From Planctomycetota bacterium (GTDB taxonomy: Bacteria; Planctomycetota; Uabimicrobiia; Uabimicrobiales; Uabimicrobiaceae), in contig JAJDCR010000163.1 in assembly GCA_029260735.1 (NCBI GenBank), forward strand, positions 1 through 52,488: DNA of 52,488 bases. The letters run 5' to 3'. Below, in pieces: positions 26,850 through 34,691 of this stretch. The position numbers were made by a program, and so were the translations under genes. The notes beneath the pieces were generated by a model. It was not told the origin of the DNA, did not search any database, and saw only the letters and a program-made list of their open reading frames with translations. Position 1 is the stretch's first letter; the number at the start of each line of letters is the position of its first letter.

Positions 26850-27713
26850 ATGACCGCGATTAAAAATCAACAACAAACACTTCGAGTAGCTTACACTAGT
26901 GATCCTGATGACGCTTTTGCTTGGTGGGCAATTATTCAAGGAAAAGTCAGTCTGGGAGACTATACTATCGATAACTACGCTTGGCATATTCAAAAAATCA
27001 ATGAGTTTTGTGAAAAGGGCTTCTTTGATGTGGCCGCCGTTTCTTCTGCTGCTTGGCCTTACTTAGAAAAAGATTATTTTCTACTTTCGGTCGGAGCTTC
27101 TGTCGGGCGAGGTTATGGCCCTGTTTTAGCTAGCACGAAGATCCAAAGTCCTGAAGAGCTTGCGGGCAAAGTTGTCGCTATTCCTGGGGAAAAAACGACG
27201 GGTGGACTCCTTTTGAAGCTATTTTATCCTGAGGTCAAAACGGTTTGTCTTCCTTTTGATCAAATAGCTCTGGCTATTCTGGATGGAGTTGTCGATGCCG
27301 GAGTTCTTATTCATGAAGAGCTTCTGAACTGGGGACATAAGGGATTACAGACAGTTAAATGCTTAGGGGCTAAATGGCAAGAAGAGACCGGATTACCTAT
27401 TCCTGTGGGAGTGAACATTGTCCACCGTCGGCTGGAAGAATTTGTCGCCCGGAATATCGCTTCGACAATAAGAGAAAGCATGATTTATGCTAAAAAATAC
27501 CAAGAAGAAGCTTTTCGTTGGGCATTGGGATACTCTTGCCAAGAAAAGGCAGGAATAGCCTCAACCTTTATTGATATGTTTGCCAATGAAGATACTTTAG
27601 GTTTAGATTCTGACTGTGTAGAAGCTTTGAGACTTCTTTATGATATGGCGTATAAAAAAGGACTGATTCCTTCTCTTCCTAAGGTTCATCCAGTCACTCC
27701 TTGGGACGTTTAA
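26850..27713 (+). CDS. MqnA/MqnD-family protein, second copy in the locus
   Basis: 287 aa, a two-lobed DUF178/periplasmic-binding-like fold without signal peptide. It resembles MqnD more than MqnA: DPDDAFAWWAI replaces the MqnD motif CPNDTFMFY, and IPGEKTTGGLLLKL and GVLIHEELLNWG (H155) align with IPGELTTANFLFQT and GVVIHEGRFTYE of the true MqnD at 31455-32300. Since that gene already provides MqnD, this copy may act on a different intermediate, regulate, or be a divergent isozyme. It is 68 bases after the mqnA-mqnC gene, with AGAGGAGA as ribosome site, and 14 bases before the cupin. Confidence 0.8.
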   Translation: MTAIKNQQQTLRVAYTSDPDDAFAWWAIIQGKVSLGDYTIDNYAWHIQKINEFCEKGFFDVAAVSSAAWPYLEKDYFLLSVGASVGRGYGPVLASTKIQSPEELAGKVVAIPGEKTTGGLLLKLFYPEVKTVCLPFDQIALAILDGVVDAGVLIHEELLNWGHKGLQTVKCLGAKWQEETGLPIPVGVNIVHRRLEEFVARNIASTIRESMIYAKKYQEEAFRWALGYSCQEKAGIASTFIDMFANEDTLGLDSDCVEALRLLYDMAYKKGLIPSLPKVHPVTPWDV

Positions 27714-27727
27714 GAGGAGAAAAAATA

Positions 27728-28174
27728 ATGCAAGATATTGTTTTAGACAAATCAGCTCGTTTTTTCTATCGACACAAAAAAGCTCCCATGTGTCAGGTAG
27801 ATCAAGGAGCTTTACAGGGACTACGTCATCGAACCGTGATTGATCATAGGACAGGAGCCGAAGCTTTGGCTCTTTGGCAAGAAGAGCACCTCGGAGGTTT
27901 TTTAGTTCCTCCTCATCGGCATGATTGCGAAGAAATTATTACGGTCTTAGAAGGAAAAATCGAAGCGAACCTAGAAAATAAAAAATTTGTGGTTGGCCCA
28001 GGAGAAAGCTTTCTCATACCAGTTTGGGCTTTACATGGTTTTTCTGTTATCAGCGAAACGCCTGTACGTTTACTCGCTATTTTTTCCTCCCCTAATCCAA
28101 AAATTTTTCGAGAGGATGGAGAAGCTTCCTCGCCTCCCTGGGAAGGGGGGAGCAGTCATCACTTAGAAGCCTAG
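27728..28174 (+). CDS. Single-domain cupin protein
   Basis: 148 aa from the ATG at 27728, preceded by AGGAG at about 8 bases; the frame is open from 27701. Cupin motif 1 is PPHRHDCEEIITVLEG (His, His, Glu metal ligands) and motif 2 is FLIPVWALHGFSV. The metal centre looks complete, so it may be a small metal-dependent enzyme or ligand sensor. It is the last gene of the menaquinone operon, followed by the hairpin at 28240. Cupins are not a known step of the futalosine pathway, so its part is unknown. The C-terminus is a Ser/Gly/His-rich tail. Confidence 0.82.
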   Translation: MQDIVLDKSARFFYRHKKAPMCQVDQGALQGLRHRTVIDHRTGAEALALWQEEHLGGFLVPPHRHDCEEIITVLEGKIEANLENKKFVVGPGESFLIPVWALHGFSVISETPVRLLAIFSSPNPKIFREDGEASSPPWEGGSSHHLEA

Positions 28175-28239
28175 GCCAAAATAACCGAATTATATATCAT
28201 CTTTAGTAAAACCTTTAGAAAAATCTCTAGCAAAGACCT

Positions 28240-28271
28240 AAATCAACCTCAGAATGAGGTTGATTTTTTTA
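28240..28271 (+). terminator. Terminator between the converging menaquinone operons
   Basis: A 12-bp perfect stem (28240-28251 with 28255-28266, loop GAA) followed by a T-run on the plus strand. On the minus strand the tail is weaker, so it ends the mqnE operon and may also help end the sensor/activator operon, whose stop is at 28269. Confidence 0.85.
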
Positions 28272-29660
28272 TTTAAAATCTTCCTTTTTGAGATCAAGCT
28301 TTTTCATCTTGTCAAAAAGAGTTCGGGGAGATACATCCAAAACTTCTGTCGCTAGTTTTAGATTTCCTTTGACTTCCCGGAGAACATGAGAGATAAATTG
28401 GGCTTCAAATGTAGCCGTAGCGTCACGTAAGGACTGCATAGTCTGATTTTCCAACTCGTCTATGGGCTCTGTCAAAGATACATTTTTCATATCCCCCCAC
28501 TGAGAAATTTCTCTTCCTTGGGAACGAATAACTAAAGCCTCTACTTCATTCTTAAGCTCCCTAATATTACCTGGCCAAAGTTGCGTTTGCATTTTTTGAA
28601 TGACCAAAGGAGAAATAACCATATCTCCCTTTCGATAACGAATACAAGCTTCTTGGAGAAAATGATTGACGAGAAGAGGGATATCTTCAGGACGTTTTCG
28701 TAGAGGAGGTAATGGAATAGAGAGCATCCCTAAACGATGAAAAAGATCGCGTCGAAATTTGCCTTCTTCGATCAGTGTCTGAATATCTTGATTGGTGGCA
28801 GCAACCACTCTTACATCGACGGGGATTTGTTTATTACTTCCCAAGCGGGTGACCATTTTTTCTTCTAGAACACGTAGCAAGATAGCCTGAAGATGAATGG
28901 GGAGACTATCGACTTCGTCCAGAAAAATGGTTCCTCCAGATGCATATTCAAATTTACCTTGGTGAGAACTAGCAGCACCAGTAAAAGCCCCTTTATCATG
29001 ACCAAAAAGCTCTGAGTGGATGATTGACTCAGGAAGGGCGGCCATGTTTAGGGCGACAAAGTTCTTATTTTTTCGCTCAGATGCTTCGTGAAGAGCTTTG
29101 GCTACGAGCTCCTTACCAGTTCCTGTTTCTCCCATGACCAAAACGGAGCTTTCGATGGGAGCGTAGTCTTTGATTTGTTTTTTGACTTCTTGGGTTTGAG
29201 GCGAGCTTCCTAAAATCCCCCAGCTCTCGTCTTTTTCTCGGAAAATCATTTCAATTTGTCGCTGGAGTCTTCGAGTGGTATGAATTAACTCTGCTTTCTC
29301 GACCGCTCGAGCAATAGAGGCAAGAATAGAACTTTTTTCAAAGGGTTTTTCTTGAAAATCATAAGCTCCTTTTTTCATAGCCTCTACCGCAGTGGCTATG
29401 TCACCGTGTCCAGTAATCATTACTACTGGGCCACGACTTTTCTTTTTGGAAATTTCCTTAAGTAGGTCTAAACCAGATATTCCGGGCATTCTTACATCTA
29501 TAACAAAGCAGGAAAATTTATGTAAAGCATCGGATTCGAGAAGCTTTTCTCCCCGCTCAAAAGTCATCGTTTCATAGTTGCGTAAATTTAGCATTTGTGA
29601 TAATGAGTCACGAACGGTGGGATCATCATCGACGATAGCTATTTTTGGCCACCTATTCAT
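28269..29660 (-). CDS. NtrC/DctD-family sigma-54-dependent response regulator
   Basis: 463 aa. The receiver domain has DDD (11-13) and phospho-acceptor D55. The AAA+ domain has Walker A GETGTGKE (177-184), the sigma-54 contact motif GAFTGA (224-229), GGTIFLDEVD and R-finger region (RRDLFHRL). A Fis-type HTH fills about 415-458. It activates RNA polymerase-sigma-54 from upstream sites after phosphorylation by its partner kinase, whose gene overlaps by a few bases upstream. Start: GGAGAG 6 bases before ATG. The only sigma-54 promoter that I see in the window is before mqnE, which makes that operon the candidate target. Confidence 0.94.
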   Translation of the reverse strand: MNRWPKIAIVDDDPTVRDSLSQMLNLRNYETMTFERGEKLLESDALHKFSCFVIDVRMPGISGLDLLKEISKKKSRGPVVMITGHGDIATAVEAMKKGAYDFQEKPFEKSSILASIARAVEKAELIHTTRRLQRQIEMIFREKDESWGILGSSPQTQEVKKQIKDYAPIESSVLVMGETGTGKELVAKALHEASERKNKNFVALNMAALPESIIHSELFGHDKGAFTGAASSHQGKFEYASGGTIFLDEVDSLPIHLQAILLRVLEEKMVTRLGSNKQIPVDVRVVAATNQDIQTLIEEGKFRRDLFHRLGMLSIPLPPLRKRPEDIPLLVNHFLQEACIRYRKGDMVISPLVIQKMQTQLWPGNIRELKNEVEALVIRSQGREISQWGDMKNVSLTEPIDELENQTMQSLRDATATFEAQFISHVLREVKGNLKLATEVLDVSPRTLFDKMKKLDLKKEDFK

Positions 29661-31446
29661 TTTTACTCTCCTTCTCTAATCTGGGTAAGGTGATGGTAAA
29701 GCGCGTGCCTTTGCCTAACTCACTTTCCGCAGAAATCTGTCCGCCGTGCTCTTTCACGATACGAAAGCTAATGGAAAGCCCTAGACCTGTCCCTTTTCCG
29801 ACCTCCTTGGTTGTAAAAAAAGGATCAAAAAGCCGATTTGCCGTGTCACTATCAAAGCCACTCCCTTGATCTTCTATTTCAATTAGCACTTCATTATTAG
29901 AAGAAACTTTTGTTTGTACATAGATTTGCTTACTCTTTTTTGAAGTAGAGGCGTCAATGGCATTGCATATTAAGTTCGTAAAAACTTGCTCTATTTGGAT
30001 TTGGTTTCCTTTAACAAGGGGAATATTTTCGCCAAAGTTAAACACGACTTCCATGTCGTAGCGTTTCAGCTGGATATCTAGAAATTGAACCGTTTTTTTG
30101 ATAATAGGATTCAAGTTTAGTTCAGAGTGTTCCCCTTCTCCTCTTCGGGCAAAAGCTTTTAGGTGTTGGCTGATTTTCTTTGCTCGGCGCACTTGTTCGA
30201 TTACTTTCTCTATATTTTTCTGAATCGAATCATGATCATCTGGCCTAAGTTCAAGAAAATCTAGGGCGGTTTCAGCGTAGTTCATGATACCTGTGAGAGG
30301 CTGATTGATTTCATGGGTGATTCCTGCCATCATTTCGCCAAGAGAAGCAAGACGGGCAGCATGAAGAAGCTCTGCATCTTTTCTACGAATTTCTTCGGCC
30401 GACTTGGCTAGTTGAGCAAAGTATTTTGCCTCTTGAGCCAACTTAATATTTTTCCTTTGTTCTCGATAAAAGGCATGTAGACCTAGTCCCAAAATTAAAA
30501 TTACCATGAGGACTAAAATAGAAAGATTGAACTCATGTCGCTTGATTGGCTCCGCAATTTCGTCGTAGTCCATCGTAATGTTAATAGACCAAAGTTCCTC
30601 TCCAAACTCAACAGGAGAGAAGGCAATAATGTCTTCACTTGGGGTCAGGATAAGCCCTTTTGTTTTGGTAACTTTATAAAGCCCGATACCTTGCTCTCCT
30701 TGGGAAATTTTTCGCCAGATCTCCTGAAAAGACCCCTGCTCTTGGAGAGGAGTATCTTTGAAAGTAACTTCCTGAATATTTTTTCCCATATACTTTTCAT
30801 TCGAGTGATTAATAATACTTCCATCCGCACAATTGATAATTTGGGTGTAAACTTCTTTTTCGAGATTTACAAAATTAACGATATTCCCCAAACTTTCTAA
30901 GTAAACAAGTGCCCGAACTACTCCGACAAATGTTCCTTGGTCAAAAACAGGATAGGAGATGGCGATGCTGAGGTAGCCTGAAGAAGTTTTTACACGACGC
31001 ATACAGTTTTTTTTATGGGCTATTGCGAACTGAACAGAAGGTTTGTCAGCATAGTTTTCGCCTTTCCAGCTAGGCTTAAAAGGAACTCTAACTTGGACGT
31101 AGCCTTTCTCATTAAGTAGGTAGACCGCACTAACAGAAGCTCCGAATTCTCGAAAAACTTCTTTACTCGATAAATACCAGCTTTGCAGAAAAGGAACCTC
31201 TGCTTTCTTCTCTTGGATAGACTTGGCAATGATAGGATTGAGAGTAAGTCCATTCATTTCACTATTGATACTAGCGATAAAGCCTTTCAGATTTTTTCCC
31301 AGACTTTTGGCTAAGGTTAAAAGTTGTTTTTGGTTTTGAGTAATGGAGTTTTTTTCAAATTGCCGGTGCATGGTATGTGCAATAACGGCCAAGGATATAA
31401 TCGTTAAAGGAATTAGTAGCCAGATAGCAAGAACAGATCGGGACAT
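29653..31446 (-). CDS. DctB-like membrane sensor histidine kinase
   Basis: 597 aa from the ATG at 31446 (GAGG upstream); the open frame runs to 31563 but overlaps mqnD and lacks a ribosome site. TM1 at about 4-24, a periplasmic dCache-like domain (about 32-305), TM2 (307-327), a coiled linker, HisKA with H378 in GITHEINQPL, and HATPase with GTGLGLSISF near 560. The layout matches DctB, which senses dicarboxylates, but the ligand cannot be told from sequence. It lies 8 bases after mqnD and overlaps the response regulator start, so it is translated with both. This places a two-component system in the menaquinone operon. Confidence 0.93.
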   Translation of the reverse strand: MSRSVLAIWLLIPLTIISLAVIAHTMHRQFEKNSITQNQKQLLTLAKSLGKNLKGFIASINSEMNGLTLNPIIAKSIQEKKAEVPFLQSWYLSSKEVFREFGASVSAVYLLNEKGYVQVRVPFKPSWKGENYADKPSVQFAIAHKKNCMRRVKTSSGYLSIAISYPVFDQGTFVGVVRALVYLESLGNIVNFVNLEKEVYTQIINCADGSIINHSNEKYMGKNIQEVTFKDTPLQEQGSFQEIWRKISQGEQGIGLYKVTKTKGLILTPSEDIIAFSPVEFGEELWSINITMDYDEIAEPIKRHEFNLSILVLMVILILGLGLHAFYREQRKNIKLAQEAKYFAQLAKSAEEIRRKDAELLHAARLASLGEMMAGITHEINQPLTGIMNYAETALDFLELRPDDHDSIQKNIEKVIEQVRRAKKISQHLKAFARRGEGEHSELNLNPIIKKTVQFLDIQLKRYDMEVVFNFGENIPLVKGNQIQIEQVFTNLICNAIDASTSKKSKQIYVQTKVSSNNEVLIEIEDQGSGFDSDTANRLFDPFFTTKEVGKGTGLGLSISFRIVKEHGGQISAESELGKGTRFTITLPRLEKESKNE

Positions 31447-31454
31447 TGTAACCT

Positions 31455-32300
31455 CTACTTTTTTGATAGACAGTTTTCTAAAGAGAACGGCAAAAACAGT
31501 CCGATCTCCATCGCTTTTTTGAGCATAAACCGTAGAGCTCTCTCTCCTTCTTGGTCTAACCAAACACTACACTGGTTAACATAAAGAGTGATGTGGTTGC
31601 TAATGACATCTTCATCTAAAGATTGGGCATGTTCTTTTAAATAAGGATAAATCTCGTGACGATGAGAATAGCCATACTCAATACTCTGAGAAAGGGCTTT
31701 TTCTATAGAGGCTATTTTCTCATTTCCTAAAGATCTCTTCGCGACAATGACCCCTAAAGGAAGGGGGAGTTGATAGCGTTCTTCCCAAGTTTTTCCAAGA
31801 TCTTGAACCAATTGGAGTCCAAGACTTTCGTAAGTAAAACGTCCTTCGTGAATGACTACTCCATAATCAACTTCGCCTCTTTGGATCGCAGGCATAATCT
31901 CATGAAAAATATAAGGAATTGTTGTGAAATTTTTTCCGACCAAGGTTTGGAAAAGAAAATTAGCAGTTGTAAGTTCCCCTGGAATAGCAATGCAAGAAGA
32001 GTCTTTGGGCTTAGATTTTGATCGACCAAGAAGTAAAGGTCCACAATTATAACCAAGAGCAGCTCCTGCTCTTAAAATAACATAGTCCTTAGCGATTTGT
32101 CCATAGCAAGAACAAGAAATTTTGCTTACATCAAAGGTTCCTTCTAAAGCTTTTGCATTTAGAGCTTCTATGTCGAGTAACTCCACTTCTAAATCCACTT
32201 CTAAATCTAAACCTAAGGGGATCTTTTTATGAGTCAAACCATAAAACATAAAAGTATCATTAGGGCAAGGCGAGTAGGCCATTTTTATTGGGGTGCTCAT
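31455..32300 (-). CDS. mqnD: 1,4-dihydroxy-6-naphthoate synthase
   Basis: 281 aa with classic MqnD motifs: YSPCPNDTFMFYGL (9-22), DIEALNAKALEGTFDVSKIS (43-62), IPGELTTANF and VVIHEG, where H151 is the probable catalytic base. It converts cyclic dehypoxanthine futalosine to 1,4-dihydroxy-6-naphthoate, the last named step of the pathway core. The start overlaps the mqnB end by 41 bases, with AAAGGA just upstream. It is preceded by mqnB and followed within 8 bases by the sensor kinase. Confidence 0.93.
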   Translation of the reverse strand: MSTPIKMAYSPCPNDTFMFYGLTHKKIPLGLDLEVDLEVELLDIEALNAKALEGTFDVSKISCSCYGQIAKDYVILRAGAALGYNCGPLLLGRSKSKPKDSSCIAIPGELTTANFLFQTLVGKNFTTIPYIFHEIMPAIQRGEVDYGVVIHEGRFTYESLGLQLVQDLGKTWEERYQLPLPLGVIVAKRSLGNEKIASIEKALSQSIEYGYSHRHEIYPYLKEHAQSLDEDVISNHITLYVNQCSVWLDQEGERALRFMLKKAMEIGLFLPFSLENCLSKK

Positions 32301-33018
32301 AAAAATCCTTTCCTAAGTGGAAGTAATGTTCTAATAGGGAAATAATAACTTCTTGACTATGGCGAGCAGAGAGAGAAAAATTCCATTGACTTTTATCTCG
32401 TTGTCCTGCCACATTGCTAACCGAGCGAATTTCCAAAAAAGGGAGATTGTGCAAAAGAGAAACTTGGGCGGCGGCGGCTCCCTCCATATTTTCTCCGGCC
32501 GCTTGAAAGCGTTCTTGAAGCAGGCGAGCATGAGAGAAGCATCCACTGACTGTAGAAGTCGAAAGCATTTTTTCCTTTGTTAGACCAAAGTTAGAGAAAG
32601 AAAGATCTTTCCAGATACTTTCTTGGGGAACTTGGCAAGGAAATCGATTGTAAAAAGACTTCCCGGCTCGCTCTACAATGGCAAAAGGAAACAAACTGGG
32701 AGATTTCCAGCCTTCGCTTTGAGAAATTCCTAAGTCTCCATTGATTTCCTCCTCGGCAATAAGGACGTCACCGATCTGGATTTCCTCGCGATAGCTACCA
32801 CAGCTACCAATCATCCAAACACTTTGGTAAGATCCTTCTTTTAAACAAGAGCTTAGAGTATGGGCTGTGTTGATCATGCCCACTCCGGTTAAGACTACAT
32901 CAATAAGATTTTCATCTAGGGTAAATCTTGCTTGGTTGTTCTGCCATTTTCCTCGAAAGCGATTAACTAGGTCTTCTATTTCCGGTTTTATGGCAGCCAA
33001 AATAAGGAGATGAGACAT
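32260..33018 (-). CDS. mqnB: Futalosine hydrolase
   Basis: 252 aa of the nucleoside phosphorylase/MTAN fold. Family signatures: LTGVGMINTA near 44-53, IGSCGSY, and NMEGAAAAQVSLLHNLPFLEIRSVSN near 177-200 (written split: NMEGAAAAQV, LPFLEIRSVSN). It removes hypoxanthine from futalosine, giving dehypoxanthine futalosine for MqnC. The start is 4 bases after the aminotransferase stop with AAGGTGATA as ribosome site, and the end overlaps mqnD. Aminofutalosine deaminase is not encoded in this window, so it must be elsewhere, or this hydrolase also acts on aminofutalosine. Confidence 0.92.
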   Translation of the reverse strand: MSHLLILAAIKPEIEDLVNRFRGKWQNNQARFTLDENLIDVVLTGVGMINTAHTLSSCLKEGSYQSVWMIGSCGSYREEIQIGDVLIAEEEINGDLGISQSEGWKSPSLFPFAIVERAGKSFYNRFPCQVPQESIWKDLSFSNFGLTKEKMLSTSTVSGCFSHARLLQERFQAAGENMEGAAAAQVSLLHNLPFLEIRSVSNVAGQRDKSQWNFSLSARHSQEVIISLLEHYFHLGKDFYEHPNKNGLLALP

Positions 33019-33022
33019 ATTA

Positions 33023-34321
33023 TCACCTTGATAAAGCTTTATTCATGATTTCTTTGAGGACTGAAACAGATTTCTCTAGCTCTTCTTTGGGAATAATTAA
33101 AGGGGGAAGAAAACTCAAAACGTTTCTTTCAGGTCCTGTTTTTCCTAAAAGAATGCCTTGGTCTTTGAGGTCTTCTAGTATTTGATCTGTTAGGTCACTT
33201 GCATTTCGACTTGCATGGTCTTTTAGCTCGACTCCCCACATTAAACCTAGTCCGCGCACTTGAGCGATATGCTCAGGAAAATGAGAAGAAAGTTCGTTTA
33301 GGAGGTTCCCTAAAAATTGACCTTTTTCAGCAGCCATTTCTGCTATATTATCGCGCTGGATGATCTCTAAGAACTTCTGAGCCGCTTCTGCGGTTACTGG
33401 ATTCCCCCCAAAAGTGGATGCTCCTGGACGAGTGTAGGAGGAGGCAATCTCAGGAGTTGTCGAAAAAAAACCTATCGGCGTTCCTCCTCCTAGGGCTTTT
33501 CCTCCGCAAACTATGTCAGGAGTAATTCCGTAATGCTCAAAGCCAAATTTTTTTCCTGTTCGCCCAAAGCCTGTTTGCGTTTCATCGACAATGAATAAAC
33601 CTCCTTGGGCTTTTATTAAACTGTGAATTTCTTGGAAAAAGGCCGGAGAAAAAAATCGAATCCCCCCATTGCCTTGGACAGGCTCAGCAACAAAAGCTGC
33701 GATTTTTCCAGCTTTGCTTTCCAGAGTTTTCTTAAAAGAAGCCAAACAGTTTTCCTCAGAATTCTCTAGATTGTTTTCCTCTGAGAGTGGATTATAGTGA
33801 GGAGCAGGAATATGGGTAATTCCTCCCACTGGCTTTGGATCTGTCCGCCAAAAAGAAAGACCGGTTAGACTCATTCCTAACTTAGTTCGCCCATGAAGCC
33901 CTCCACTGAGAGCAATAAACTCGGAGCTTTTTGTGTGCAAAGTTGCAAGTAAGCAGGCTCCTTCTACTGCCTCCGTTCCGCTCGCACAAAAAAAAGATTT
34001 ACTTAAATCCCCCGGTAAATACTGTGCTAAAGCCTCGGCTAAATTGACAATCGATTGGTTAAGGTAAATCGTCGTTGTGTGCTGTAAAGTAGAAACTTGA
34101 TCGCAAATTGTTTTGACCAGTTCAGGGTGGCAATGTCCTAAAGCATGAACAGAAACTCCTGCAAATAAATCTAGGTATTTCCGCCCTTCATTGTCATAAA
34201 CAAATACTCCCTTTCCTCGGACGATCTGAGGAGGATTTTGATAGAAATGATACAAGCAAGGGAGGAGGTACTCTTTCTTTTTTGCTAGTATTTTTTCGGG
34301 GCCAATCCAAGTTGTAGTCAT
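33023..34321 (-). CDS. Class III PLP-dependent aminotransferase
   Basis: 432 aa, the usual length. PLP-binding Lys K275 in GGKALGGGTPIG, D246 in FIVDETQTGFGRTG, and SGTEA (114-118) for the phosphate. It fits the 4-aminobutyrate/acetylornithine/alanine-glyoxylate group; the amino donor and acceptor cannot be told. It is the first gene of the minus-strand menaquinone operon, 4 bases before mqnB. A transaminase is not a known step of the futalosine pathway, so it may be a passenger or supply a related metabolite. Ribosome site AAAGG, 9 bases upstream. An octamer tandem repeat lies 200-335 bases upstream of the start. Confidence 0.9.
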   Translation of the reverse strand: MTTTWIGPEKILAKKKEYLLPCLYHFYQNPPQIVRGKGVFVYDNEGRKYLDLFAGVSVHALGHCHPELVKTICDQVSTLQHTTTIYLNQSIVNLAEALAQYLPGDLSKSFFCASGTEAVEGACLLATLHTKSSEFIALSGGLHGRTKLGMSLTGLSFWRTDPKPVGGITHIPAPHYNPLSEENNLENSEENCLASFKKTLESKAGKIAAFVAEPVQGNGGIRFFSPAFFQEIHSLIKAQGGLFIVDETQTGFGRTGKKFGFEHYGITPDIVCGGKALGGGTPIGFFSTTPEIASSYTRPGASTFGGNPVTAEAAQKFLEIIQRDNIAEMAAEKGQFLGNLLNELSSHFPEHIAQVRGLGLMWGVELKDHASRNASDLTDQILEDLKDQGILLGKTGPERNVLSFLPPLIIPKEELEKSVSVLKEIMNKALSR

Positions 34322-34395
34322 GGGAGGAACCTTTCTTGTTTTTTATTGTTGCAGTGACTCACGCTCAGAGAAATTTGATTAGCAGAAAAATTTTA

Positions 34396-34447
34396 ACATC
34401 TTCTTTTGCGAATCTTTGCTCCTTTGCGTGAACTTTTTTCTTTTTTC
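34396..34447. repeat. Remnant of the CGCAAAG-palindrome dispersed repeat
   Basis: TCTTTGCTCCTTTGCGTGAA followed by TTTTTTCTTTTTTC matches the right half of the palindrome in copies A-C (for example near 15265-15300). Only this part remains. Confidence 0.6.
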
Positions 34448-34464
34448 ACATTTGATGTCAATTG

Positions 34465-34494
34465 GACAACTACTCAAAAAATGAGCGAACGATT
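34465..34494. repeat. End-repeat block shared with the element at 50408-50635
   Basis: ACAACTACTCAAAAAATGAG followed by CGAACGATTAGT matches positions 50604-50635 almost exactly. It looks like one terminus of the same small element; no second end lies nearby, so this copy is partial or has been disrupted by the octamer array beside it. Confidence 0.55.
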
Positions 34495-34520
34495 AGTGAT
34501 GAAAGATATTTTTTCTATTC

Positions 34521-34656
34521 GTCTGTTCGTCTGTTCGTCTGTTCGTCTGTTCGTCTGTTCGTCTGTTCGTCTGTTCGTCTGTTCGTCTGTTCGTCTGTTC
34601 GTCTGTTCGTCTGTTCGTCTGTTCGTCTGTTCGTCTGTTCGTCTGTTCGTCTGTTC
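34521..34656. repeat. Perfect tandem octamer repeat, 17 copies of GTCTGTTC
   Basis: 136 bases equal 17 uninterrupted units of GTCTGTTC. Such pure arrays change length by slipped-strand copying. It lies 200-335 bases upstream of the aminotransferase/mqnB/mqnD operon and just downstream of the HEAT lipoprotein gene. It is not in any supported gene. Confidence 0.97.
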
Positions 34657-34685
34657 GAAAACCCCAGAAAAAATCTGGGGTTTTC
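34657..34685 (-). terminator. Hairpin ending the HEAT-lipoprotein operon
   Basis: A perfect 12-bp stem (34657-34668 with 34674-34685, A-rich loop) begins 6 bases after the HEAT gene stop. The arms end in AAAA/TTTT, giving a short U-run in the stem on either strand, so termination on the minus strand is plausible though the tail is short. Confidence 0.55.
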
Positions 34686-34691
34686 TACTCA

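Larger units (their letters stand above)
34322..34691. other. Gene-free stretch with repeat fragments, octamer array and hairpin
   Basis: 370 bases between the aminotransferase start and the HEAT-repeat gene end, both on the minus strand. From left to right: a remnant of the CGCAAAG-type repeat (34396-34447), a 30-base block shared with 50608-50634 (34465-34494), the 17-copy octamer array (34521-34656) and a hairpin. Open frames over the array (RLFVCSSV or TNRRTDEQ peptides) are repeat artefacts. Confidence 0.8.

Noticed and set aside
31446..31563. Longer N-terminus of the sensor kinase
   Set aside because: The added residues overlap mqnD in another frame, and the ribosome site and signal anchor point to the ATG at 31446.
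34521..34656. CRISPR-like array
   Set aside because: Units are contiguous octamers with no spacers, and no cas genes are present.
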